Positions 1 through 7,361 of a stretch of DNA of 64,000 nucleotides are shown here, piece after piece. Position 1 is the stretch's first letter. Each line of letters opens with the position of its first letter. The DNA is taken from assembly GCA_963761615.1 (NCBI GenBank), contig CAVXGU010000001.1, forward strand, positions 124,001 through 188,000, read 5' to 3'. Source of the stretch: CAVXGU01 sp963761615. Lineage in GTDB: Bacteria > Acidobacteriota > Vicinamibacteria > Vicinamibacterales > CAVVIG01. The translations under genes and the position numbers were made by a program. The notes beneath the pieces are model-generated. The model searched no databases. It was not told where the DNA came from and saw only the letters and a program-made list of their open reading frames with translations.

Positions 1-741
1 CACGAGCGCGGCGCGTTCACGGGTGCGCACCGGCAGCAACTCGGCAAGTTCGAGCTGGCTTCCGGCGGCACGCTGTTCCTCGACGAAATCGGCGACCTGC
101 GGCTCGACCTGCAGGCGAAGCTGCTCCGGGCGATTCAGGAAGGCGAGATCGAGCGCGTGGGCGGCACCAAGCCGATCAAAACCGACTTCCGCCTCATCGC
201 CGCCACCAACGTCGATCTGGAGAAGGCCGTCAAGGACGGGCGGTTCCGGGAGGACCTCTATTACCGGATCAACGTGATCCCCATCAAGCTCCCGCCCCTG
301 CGCGAGCGCGCCGAGGACATCCCCCAGCTCGCCGAGTTCTTCCTCAAGCGCTACAACGCGCGGTTCCGCAAGAGCATCCAGGGTATCGCCGACTCGACGA
401 TGGGGCTGCTCAAGCGCTACTGGTGGCCCGGGAACATCCGCGAGCTCGAGAATCTCGTCGAGCGCCTCGTGGCGGTGAGCGACAAGACGTTCATCTCGGA
501 CGAAGACCTGCCGCTGGAGTTCCACTTCGCCCAGCTGGAGCCGTCGAGCGGATCGTCGGACAGCCTCTTCGAGGACGCGACGAACACCTTCGAACGCAAC
601 TTCATTCTTCGGGCCCTCGAGCGGTGCGGCTGGAACGTGACGGGGACCGCCGAGTACCTCGGAATACCATTGAGCACTCTGAAGTACAAGATGGACAAGC
701 TGGACGTGCGACAGCTTGCGAAACGATTGCGCGGCGCATGA
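1..741 (+). CDS. Sigma-54-dependent response regulator, C-terminal part
   Basis: Only the last 246 residues are in the window. They begin inside the AAA+ domain with the GAFTGA loop (residues 4-9) that contacts sigma-54, followed by the Walker B stretch GGTLFLDEI and the WPGNIRELEN region. The C-terminal ~60 residues form a Fis-type helix-turn-helix (GWNVTGTAEYLGIPLSTLKY). By family knowledge this is an NtrC-type enhancer-binding activator that hydrolyses ATP to open sigma-54 promoters; a receiver domain would lie upstream, outside the window. A dyad and a -24/-12 promoter follow directly, and a histidine kinase lies 3.4 kb downstream. I infer that it controls the radical SAM operon. Confidence 0.93.
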   Translation, partial: HERGAFTGAHRQQLGKFELASGGTLFLDEIGDLRLDLQAKLLRAIQEGEIERVGGTKPIKTDFRLIAATNVDLEKAVKDGRFREDLYYRINVIPIKLPPLRERAEDIPQLAEFFLKRYNARFRKSIQGIADSTMGLLKRYWWPGNIRELENLVERLVAVSDKTFISDEDLPLEFHFAQLEPSSGSSDSLFEDATNTFERNFILRALERCGWNVTGTAEYLGIPLSTLKYKMDKLDVRQLAKRLRGA

Positions 742-844
742 TTCGAGGCAACAACTTGACTCATCCGGCCAACCCGTTGCCTCTCACTGCAATTCCCTGA
801 TTCCACACTCCTAACCTGCCGCCCTCTGCCGTGAAGGCAGGCGA

Positions 845-864
845 TCGGACAACTACTTGTCCGA
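845..864. promoter_or_regulatory. Candidate enhancer (UAS) dyad
   Basis: TCGGACAA and TTGTCCGA are perfect 8-bp inverted arms separated by 4 bases. The site lies 110-130 bp upstream of the -24/-12 element, where sigma-54 activators normally bind. I infer that it is the binding site of the activator encoded immediately upstream. It has no T-tract, so a terminator role is less likely. Confidence 0.6.
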
Positions 865-973
865 ACGCGATCCCCGGAACGTTCGATCCCGCCGGTTCGA
901 CCGCGCGTCGTGCGCGCGACTTTTCCGAACGAAACACGCGTGCGACGACTCGAGCCGCCACGCGCCGCGTGTG

Positions 974-989
974 TGGAACGTGCGTTGCA
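974..989 (+). promoter_or_regulatory. Sigma-54 (-24/-12) promoter
   Basis: TGGAACG-N4-TTGCA matches the consensus TGGCACG-N4-TTGCA with one mismatch (A for C) and exact GG/GC spacing. Transcription would start near 1000, giving a leader of about 65 bases before the radical SAM gene at 1067. A GAFTGA-type activator next door strengthens the call. Confidence 0.7.
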
Positions 990-1066
990 GTTTGACGCGG
1001 CGACGAGTGGAGGTGTGCCTGCGACGTGGGCACACCGCTCGCGGGACGAATCGTACGGGAGAGTCG

Positions 1067-2500
1067 ATGTACCCCTCGATGTTCAACCTTCAGGTTCCGC
1101 TGCGTGAGCGGAACGAAGTGTTCCTGATGAACACGCTGACCGACGCGCAGCTCGTCGTGTCGCCGGACGTCGCGGATCTGCTGGATCGGTGCGCGTCGGC
1201 CACGAACCAGGTCGGCGCGTTCACCGCGGACGAATGGGACGCGGTGAAGGTGCTCAGCGAGAACGGCTTCCTGGTCGCCAGTCGCGAGGTCGACCACCGG
1301 GCCCTCGACGGCTACTTCGAGCGCGTCCACGACGACCGCTCCGAGATCAACATCACCGTCCTGACCACCCTGCAGTGCAACTTCGCCTGCGACTACTGCT
1401 TCCAGGGCGACCACGGCGACTACAACAAGTTCGCCGACAAGATGTCGATGGAGACGGCGGTCAAGGTGGCGGCGTGGATCGAACGCGAGATGGATCGGGT
1501 CGCCCCGGAGAGCGTCGTCCTGACCTTCTTCGGGGGCGAGCCGCTGCTGAACCTGCCGGTCATGTACTACCTGGCCGAGCGCGTGCACCGCGCGGCGGAT
1601 TCGCGTGGACTGCCGATGCGGATCAGCATCATCACCAACGGCCTGCTGCTCTCCGAAGAGATCGTCGACCGGCTGCAGCCGCTGGGCCTGAGAAGCGTGA
1701 AGATCACGTTCGACGGCGACCGCGACGCGCACAACCGGATGCGGCCCCTCCGCGGCGGCCAGGGCACGTTCGACCGGATCGTCCAGAACATCCGGCGCGT
1801 GGCCGGCAAGGTCAAGATCGCCATCGGCGGCAACTTCGACGAGTCGTCGATGGACACGTTCACGGACCTGCTCGACTTCCTCCGCGCGCAGGACTTCGCC
1901 GACGACGTCATCAAGGTCAACTTCAAACCGATTGTCCGCCCGGACGCGCCCAAGCCGGCGGAGGCGCTGCGCACGACCGGCATGATCGCGCTGACCCCCG
2001 TGGCGGCGGACGGCACGCCGGCGGCGGCGCTGAACGGCACGTGCATGACGTCGGTGGGCGCCGGCGGCGGGTCGAGTTGCGACACCTGCAACCTCCTCGA
2101 CGACAAGATGGACTGGCTGCGCGAGGAGACGAAGAAGCGCGGCTTCTCGACGCCCGACGGCGTGCACACCGGCCCGTGCCACGTGCACTACCACAACGCG
2201 CACACCATCGGTCCGGATGGTTCGCTCTACGCCTGTCCTGGCTTCACGGGCGAACTGGCGCAGTCGACCGGCCACATCGACGATCGCCGCGACGTGGTCC
2301 GCGAGTCGGTCCGCGAGCGGTTTCTGAGGCTCAGTCCCTGGAAAGAGTGCGGGGAGTGCGCCTTCATCCCGGTTTGTGCGGGCGGCTGCGTAACCGCGTC
2401 GCACATCCAGCTTGGTGACATGAACGCGCCGACGTGTCACAAGCGCAGCTTCGAATCGGCGCTCATCACGCTGGCCCATGACGTGGCCAGCGCCGCATAG
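1067..2500 (+). CDS. Radical SAM/SPASM peptide maturase
   Basis: Predicted 477-aa radical SAM enzyme. The [4Fe-4S]-SAM motif is C104-x3-C108-x2-C111 and GGEP is at 156-159. The C-terminal third has a SPASM-like set of cysteines (GPC, YACPGF, CGECAFIPVCAGGC) for auxiliary Fe-S clusters, as in maturases that modify ribosomally made peptides. About 95 residues precede the core and could be a peptide-recognition (RRE-like) winged helix; that part is inference. I chose ATG 1067 because a purine-rich GGGAGAG lies just upstream and the longer frame from 857 crosses the promoter. A small two-cysteine ORF starts 10 bases after the stop. The exact peptide family is not recognised. Confidence 0.9.
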   Translation: MYPSMFNLQVPLRERNEVFLMNTLTDAQLVVSPDVADLLDRCASATNQVGAFTADEWDAVKVLSENGFLVASREVDHRALDGYFERVHDDRSEINITVLTTLQCNFACDYCFQGDHGDYNKFADKMSMETAVKVAAWIEREMDRVAPESVVLTFFGGEPLLNLPVMYYLAERVHRAADSRGLPMRISIITNGLLLSEEIVDRLQPLGLRSVKITFDGDRDAHNRMRPLRGGQGTFDRIVQNIRRVAGKVKIAIGGNFDESSMDTFTDLLDFLRAQDFADDVIKVNFKPIVRPDAPKPAEALRTTGMIALTPVAADGTPAAALNGTCMTSVGAGGGSSCDTCNLLDDKMDWLREETKKRGFSTPDGVHTGPCHVHYHNAHTIGPDGSLYACPGFTGELAQSTGHIDDRRDVVRESVRERFLRLSPWKECGECAFIPVCAGGCVTASHIQLGDMNAPTCHKRSFESALITLAHDVASAA

Positions 2501-2510
2501 GAGCGTCATC

Positions 2511-2657
2511 ATGAAGATCAAGGTCGTCACCAAGGGCACCGTCAAGGCCAAGCCGAGCAACTACTGCGTCACGTTCCTCGACGACGCGTCGTTCCCCGAC
2601 GCCGACGAAGTAGCCGATAATGGCGGATGCGTCAGATCAGGAAGCTGGCCCGCGTAG
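2511..2657 (+). CDS. Candidate RiPP precursor peptide (48 aa)
   Basis: A 48-codon ORF directly behind the maturase, with GGAG (2500-2503) seven bases before its ATG. The N-terminal half is lysine-rich (MKIKVVTKGTVKAKPSNYC), then acidic, with cysteines at 19 and 40, which could be targets for radical SAM chemistry. No known family is recognised. It overlaps the next gene's start by 31 bases. One base fewer near 2610 would end it at TAG 2611-2613 after 33 residues, and indels do occur nearby, so the C-terminus is uncertain. Size, position and ribosome site support a substrate role; nothing proves it. Confidence 0.6.
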   Translation: MKIKVVTKGTVKAKPSNYCVTFLDDASFPDADEVADNGGCVRSGSWPA

Positions 2658-4101
2658 CCGCGGCGTCCTTCTTCCTGATCTGTCTGGCCGGGTGCGGTCG
2701 AAGAGACGGCCCGGCGCAGAACTCTCCCTCGCCCACCGTTCTCCGCGTGGGATTCGGCCTGCTTCCCGCGCCGACCCGCAGAACGGGATGCGCCAGGTCA
2801 GCGATGGCGTGACACTCGAGGGTCTGGTCCGCTTCGGACAGCACGGACGTCCGATGGCCTGGCTGGCGCAGAGCTGGACACCCTCGCCCGATCACCTTCA
2901 GTGGACGATTCGTTTGAGGCCCGGGGTCACATTCCACGACGGCACGCCCGTGACCGCGAGCACCGTGGCGCAGAGTCTGCGGGCGCAACTGCCGGGCCGG
3001 CTCGGGCCACCGTTTGCCGACGTGTCAAGCATCGACGCGGTATCCCCAGACAAAGTCCAGGTTTCTCTCAAGCAGCCGTCTGCATTTCTCATCGAAGCCC
3101 TCGACGCGCCGATACGGGAACCAGGCAATCCGAGCATGGGGACCGGGCCCTTCTTCGTGGCCCCGGCCGAAGGCAACACCATCGAGCTGCGGGCCAATGA
3201 CAAGTATTACGGCGGCCGCCCCCTCATCGACCGGGTGAATTTCGTCCCGTACGCGTCGACGCGCGCAGCCTGGGCCGATCTGCTTCGCGACAAGATCGAC
3301 ATGTTGTACGAGGTCGGGCTCGATGCTTTCGATTCCCTTCAGCTCTCCACCCAGGTCTCGATCGTCCGACTCCAGCAGCCGTACCAGAACCTGCTGCTCC
3401 TCAACCTCGAGCGGCCACAGCTCAAGAGTCGCGCGGTTCGGCAGGCTCTGAGCGCCGCCGTCGACCGGGCGCGCCTCGTCCGCGAGGGGCTGGACGGGCA
3501 CGGCACTCCAGCCACGGGACCGGTGTGGCCCGATCACTGGGCCTACGATGCGGCGGCCAGCCAGATCGAGTACAACCCCACCAGAATCGCTCCCCCGGAC
3601 AAGGCGATCACGTTGACGTGCATTTTCGGCGCCGATGCCTCGAGAGAACGCCTGGCACTGGCCCTGCAACAGCAGCTGCAGATGGTGGGCGTGAATTTGC
3701 AGCTCGAGGCACTGAACCCCAACGAAGTCGTCGAGAAGATGACTTCCGGCGACTTCGATGCCATTCTGTCGGACTTCGTGCAGGGACCGAATCTGGTTCG
3801 ACCGTACCTCTTCTGGCATACCGGCGGACCGTTCAACTACGGTCACTACAGCAGCGCGGCGGTCGACAAGGCGCTGGACGCCGTCCGCCATTCGACAGAC
3901 GACGACGAGTACAAGGCCGGTGTCGCAGCGTTCCAGCGCGCCATCACCGACGATCCACCGGCGATCTTCCTGGCCTGGGGTGAGCGGATCCGCGCCGTCA
4001 GCAAGCGCTTCGAGGTGCCGGACACGGGCGAGGTGTGGGGACCGTACCTGCGGCTCTGGCGCCCAGCCTCCGGCTACAGCGACGCCCAGACGACGCACTG
4101 A
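2627..4101 (+). CDS. Oligopeptide-binding lipoprotein (SBP family 5), frameshifted
   Basis: About 491 aa once a frameshift is repaired. The start encodes a lipoprotein signal (MRQIRKLARVAAASFFLICLAGCG). The body, in the next frame from ~2771, is a typical DppA/OppA-type binding protein (TLEGLVRF, WTIRLRPGVTFHDGTPVT, GTGPFFV). One missing G near 2770, in the CCCGCGCCGACC stretch, joins the frames. Family members capture peptides outside the membrane for ABC importers, but no permease or ATPase gene is present here. Lying between the peptide maturase and a sensor kinase, it may bind the product or act as the kinase's ligand receptor; that is inference. Confidence 0.85.
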
Positions 4102-4118
4102 CATCCGACGATGCCGCG

Positions 4119-5865
4119 ATGAAGATCAGACACCTCTCCACGCGCTTCGCGCTCCTGCTGGCGCTCGCCGCCGTCGTGCCGCTCGTCGCCTACGGCGCTG
4201 CGTCGATCCTCTCGCTGCAGCAGGGCACGCGAGAAACGGTCATCGAAGGCAACGAGAACGTCGCGACCCGCGCCGCCCAGGAGATCCAGCGCTATGTGGC
4301 CACCAACGCGCAGATCCTCCAGGCGCTCGCCGCCGACCTCCAGGACACCGAGCTCCAGGCGTGGCAGCAGGATCGCATCCTCAAGAGCTACGTCCTCCAG
4401 TTCCACGAGTTCCGCGAGCTGACGCTGTTCGCCGAAGACGGCTCGGTCGTCGCCTCGAGCCGGGTCGGCAAGCCGGGCGTCGGTGTGCCGGGCCCCGACG
4501 CGAGCCGCGACGTCGTCCTCGACGGCGTCCGGATGTCGCCGATCACGATCGACGCCGACCAGCTCCCCACGACCGTCTTCGCAATTGCCCTGACGAAGCT
4601 GAACCGACCGGCGGGCGTGCTCGTCGGCGAGTTCCGCCTCGAGGAGATGTGGCGCACGGTCGACCAGAATCCGCCTCGGGCGCCACGGGTTCGCGATGGT
4701 CCTGGCGCCGGACGGCACGCTCATCGCCCACGGCGACCCCGACAAGAAGGCGCTCGTCGCGCAGGCGGCCAACATGCGCAGCCACCCGCTGTTCGGCGCG
4801 AGGGCCACGGAGGCCGAGTACGACGCCGCCGGCCAGGGGCGCATCCTCGCCGTCGCGGCGCCGATTCCGTCGCTCCGCTGGACCGTCATCGTCGAACAGC
4901 CGGAAGCCGAGGCGTTCGCGATCTCGACCCAGCTGGAACGCCAGCTCACCGTGGCGATCTCGGTCGCGCTGCTCGTGATGATCTCGCTCGGCTACTTCTT
5001 CGGCCGCTCGTTCATCAACCCGATTCACCTGCTCCAGCGGGCGACGGCGCAGGTGGCCGCCGGGCATCTCGAGACGCGCGTCGACATCCGCACCGGCGAC
5101 GAGTTTTCGGATCTCGGCGGGTCGTTCAACACCATGGCCGACCGGCTGGTCGAGCTGCAGGAGGACGTCAAGCGGAAGGAGCGGCAGGCGATGTTCGGTC
5201 GCGTCGCGGCGGGGCTCGTCCACGACCTGTCGCACCCGGTGCAGAACATCGGCAACAGCGTGGCCCTGCTGCGGCGCGACGACATGGACGAGGAGTCGCG
5301 CGGCATGTTCCAGCAGACGATCGAGCGCGAGCTGGCGGCGCTCAAGCGGTTCCTGGACGACCTCCGCAACCTCGTCCGGCCCAACCCGATCGAGCGGTTC
5401 GCCATGGACGTCAACGCCTCGGTGGCCGAGATCGTGGATCCCCTGAAGGCCGAAGGCCAGCGCCACGGCGTGACGGTCGAGACGGAGTACGGCCAGGGCC
5501 CGCTCGTCATCGACGGCGACCGCTTCGCGCTCGGCCGCGTCTACCGCAACCTGGTCACCAACGCCATTCAGGCGACCGAGCCCGGCGGCCGCGTGACCGT
5601 GCGCACGACGCGCGCCGGCGACCTCATCGAGATCACGGTCGCCGACACCGGATCGGGCATCCCGCCGGAACGGCTCCCTGCGATCTTCGACGACTTCATG
5701 ACGACGAAGCGGCGGGGACTCGGTCTGGGCCTCGCGATCAGCAAGCGGATCGTCGAGCAACTGGACGGCACGATCACGGTCTGGAGCGAGGTGGGCCGCG
5801 GCACGACCTTCACGCTCCGATTCCCCGCCCGCCAGGACGCCGAGGCGCACGCCGCGGCCAGCTAG
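4119..5865 (+). CDS. Membrane sensor histidine kinase, frameshifted
   Basis: About 581 aa after repair. An N-terminal membrane helix is followed by a long extracytoplasmic sensor region that looks dCache-like (ELTLFAEDGSVVASS, then FAMVLAPDGTLIAHG), a second helix, and HAMP (FINPIHLLQRATAQVAAGHL). The phospho-acceptor region is LVHDLSHPVQN, followed by N-box and G-boxes (NLVTNAIQATEPGG, DTGSGIP, GLGLGLAISKRI). The frame changes near 4668: CAGAATCC should probably read CAGATCC. The start is the ATG followed by the membrane helix. It is the likely partner of the sigma-54 response regulator at the left edge, both flanking the maturase genes. Confidence 0.9.
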
Positions 5866-5882
5866 CACGAGGAGAAGAGGAG

Positions 5883-6128
5883 ATGATCGGCACGCTCGTG
5901 AGATTCGGGGTGCTGTCGGTCGACCGACGGACCGTTCCGGTGAGGTACTTCGAAACGAAGACCGCCCGGGGGGCGCGCCGCTACAGCGCCGAGATCGTGC
6001 TCGGCGAGAGCGACCGCATCATCCTGGACGATGACTCGCTCGCGGCGCTGGAAGCGCGCGTCGAAGGGCTGGTGCCGGCGACGCTGTACAGCCGGCTGCT
6101 GGCGGGAGGGCGGGAGACGGCCGCCTGA
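5883..6128 (+). CDS. Small protein of unknown function (81 aa)
   Basis: It starts 17 bases after the kinase stop with a strong purine-rich site (GAGGAGAAGAGGAG) right before the ATG, so it is very probably cotranscribed with the kinase. The product is small and soluble with no cysteines or membrane segment. The N-terminal half looks beta-rich (MIGTLVRFGVLSVDRRTVPV) and the C-terminal half helical. I do not recognise a family. Position suggests a part in the same peptide/two-component locus. Confidence 0.75.
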   Translation: MIGTLVRFGVLSVDRRTVPVRYFETKTARGARRYSAEIVLGESDRIILDDDSLAALEARVEGLVPATLYSRLLAGGRETAA

Positions 6129-6255
6129 CCGCGTGGCCCGGTGGGCTCCGGGGACCCATCGGCCAGGCGGCGGGCCTGCGCGCCGCTCGGCGCACCGACC
6201 CGACCGTCCTGCCCGTGCTGGAATCCGCCCGAAGGACCCACCCGACCTGGACGGC

Positions 6256-6555
6256 CTACTTCTTCGGCAGGACCGCGTCCTTCAGCTGTTTGGCGATCCG
6301 CGCCTTGACGACGGTCTTGGCGGGAATCTTGATGGCCTCGCCCGTCGCCGGGTTCCGGCCCATGCGGGCCTTCCGCTTCTGCACGACCAGCTTCACCATG
6401 CCTGGCAGCACGAACTCTCCCGATCGCTTCAGCTCCTTCTCGGCCAGAGCGGTCAGCTCGTCGAAGAATTCGCGGGCCTGCGTGCGCTTGACCTCGAAGC
6501 GTTCGGCGAAGTGCGAGAAGAGCTCGGACTTGCCCATCCTGCGGGCGTCTGCCAT
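6256..6555 (-). CDS. HU-family DNA-binding protein
   Basis: A 99-aa histone-like protein. KSELFSHFAERFEVKRTQAREFF gives the helical dimer part, and GRNPATGEAIKIPAKTVVKA is the conserved DNA-binding arm and following strand, with the arm proline in RNPATGE. HU-type proteins bend and compact DNA. The frame stays open upstream, but the ATG at 6555 has GGGGGAA in front and begins close to the normal HU start. A good promoter lies at 6647-6675. Confidence 0.95.
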   Translation of the reverse strand: MADARRMGKSELFSHFAERFEVKRTQAREFFDELTALAEKELKRSGEFVLPGMVKLVVQKRKARMGRNPATGEAIKIPAKTVVKARIAKQLKDAVLPKK

Positions 6556-6646
6556 CGGCGTTCCCCCAATTCCTCGACGCGCGGTGATCTCACCGCGATC
6601 GCCGCGCGCGCAGCGATGATCGCGGTTTTGCTCGAAAAATCGCCGT

Positions 6647-6675
6647 ATGCTAGCCTGCGCTCCGGGTCGTGTCAA
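6647..6675 (-). promoter_or_regulatory. Sigma-70-type promoter of the HU gene
   Basis: Read on the minus strand: -35 TTGACA (6675-6670, perfect), a 17-bp spacer, -10 TAGCAT (6652-6647, 4 of 6). It predicts a leader of roughly 85 bases to the HU start at 6555. Confidence 0.7.
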
Positions 6676-6678
6676 ACG

Positions 6679-6696
6679 GGTTTCTGGCCAGAAACC
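6679..6696. promoter_or_regulatory. Perfect 18-bp palindrome, candidate operator
   Basis: GGTTTCTGGCCAGAAACC is fully self-complementary. It sits directly upstream of the HU -35 box and about 20 bp upstream of the queF -10, so one bound protein could act on both divergent genes. The binding protein is unknown. Confidence 0.5.
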
Positions 6697-6716
6697 AGGG
6701 GTTTTTGGCCTCAGAA

Positions 6717-6725
6717 TGCTAGAAT
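6717..6725 (+). promoter_or_regulatory. Extended -10 of queF, apparently leaderless
   Basis: TGCTAGAAT is a TGn-extended -10 ending 8 bases before the queF ATG at 6734. No Shine-Dalgarno sequence is present, so transcription probably begins at or next to the start codon. Confidence 0.5.
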
Positions 6726-6733
6726 CCGCGGCG

Positions 6734-7084
6734 ATGTCAAGCGCGATGCTCGAGACGTTCCCCAATCCCCGCCCCGAACGGGATTACGAGATTGCGATCC
6801 GATGCCCCGAATTCACGTCGGTCTGCCCCAAGACGGGGCTGCCGGATTTCGGCGAGATCCGGATCATGTATACACCCGATGCGAAGTGTCTCGAGCTGAA
6901 GTCTCTGAAGTACTACCTCGTCGCCTACCGCAATCGCGGCATCTTCTACGAAGCCGCCACCAACGAAATCCTCGACGACCTCGTCGGCCTGCTGGAGCCG
7001 CGCCGGATGACGGTCGTCGGCGACTTCTCGGTGCGCGGCGGCATCAGCACGGTCGTCACGGCCAGCTACGCGCGGCCGGGGTAA
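6734..7084 (+). CDS. queF: NADPH-dependent 7-cyano-7-deazaguanine reductase QueF
   Basis: A 116-aa unimodular QueF that reduces preQ0 to preQ1 in queuosine biosynthesis. PEFTSVCPKTGLPDFGEI contains the catalytic cysteine and the following aspartate, then the QueF motif region LELKSLKYYLVAYRNRGIFYE. The ATG at 6734 fits the family start. The stop codon overlaps the ATG of the Smr protein by one base, so the two are probably translationally coupled. Confidence 0.96.
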   Translation: MSSAMLETFPNPRPERDYEIAIRCPEFTSVCPKTGLPDFGEIRIMYTPDAKCLELKSLKYYLVAYRNRGIFYEAATNEILDDLVGLLEPRRMTVVGDFSVRGGISTVVTASYARPG

Positions 7085-7356
7085 TGCACGCGGTACCGAT
7101 CGGCCCGGAGATCGACCTGCACGCGTTCGCGCCCGCCGACGTCGCATCGGTCGTCGACGAATACGTGCGAGCGGCTGCCGCCCGGGGGATGCCCGAGGTG
7201 CGCCTCGTCCACGGGCGCGGCCGCGGCGTTCAGCGCGGCATCGTCCAGTCCAGCCTCGAGCGCCATCCGCTCGTCATCGAGTTCTGGGACGATCCCCTGG
7301 CGCACCTCGGCGCCACGATCGCCCGCCTCCAGACGGAACCGCGCCGGGAGCCCTGA
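7084..7356 (+). CDS. Smr-domain protein
   Basis: A 90-aa stand-alone Smr (small MutS-related) domain: IDLHAFAPADV corresponds to the conserved LDLHG-like start and RLVHGRGRGVQR to the HGxGxG core. Smr domains are nucleases or nucleic-acid binders; stand-alone bacterial forms are poorly characterised. The ATG overlaps the queF stop by one base, indicating one transcript. A link to tRNA or translation quality control is inference from the neighbour. Confidence 0.88.
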   Translation: MHAVPIGPEIDLHAFAPADVASVVDEYVRAAAARGMPEVRLVHGRGRGVQRGIVQSSLERHPLVIEFWDDPLAHLGATIARLQTEPRREP

Positions 7357-7361
7357 GTCCC

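Larger units (their letters stand above)
742..1066. other. Intergenic regulatory region between the activator and the radical SAM operon
   Basis: No convincing gene in these 325 bases. The open frame reading into the radical SAM gene from 857 has no ribosome site and an odd composition. The region holds a small hairpin (CTGCC at 826-830, GGCAG at 836-840), a perfect dyad at 845-864, an 8-bp palindrome GAACGTTC at 877-884, the direct repeat TCCGAACG at 860-867 and 924-931, and a sigma-54-type promoter at 974-989. Confidence 0.6.

Noticed and set aside
857..1066. N-terminal extension of the radical SAM gene from ATG 857
   Set aside because: It crosses the dyad and sigma-54 promoter, lacks a ribosome site, and its translation is low-quality; ATG 1067 has a purine-rich site.
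6556..6765. N-terminal extension of HU to 169 aa
   Set aside because: It would cover the HU promoter and palindrome; the ATG at 6555 has its own ribosome site and matches the HU family start.
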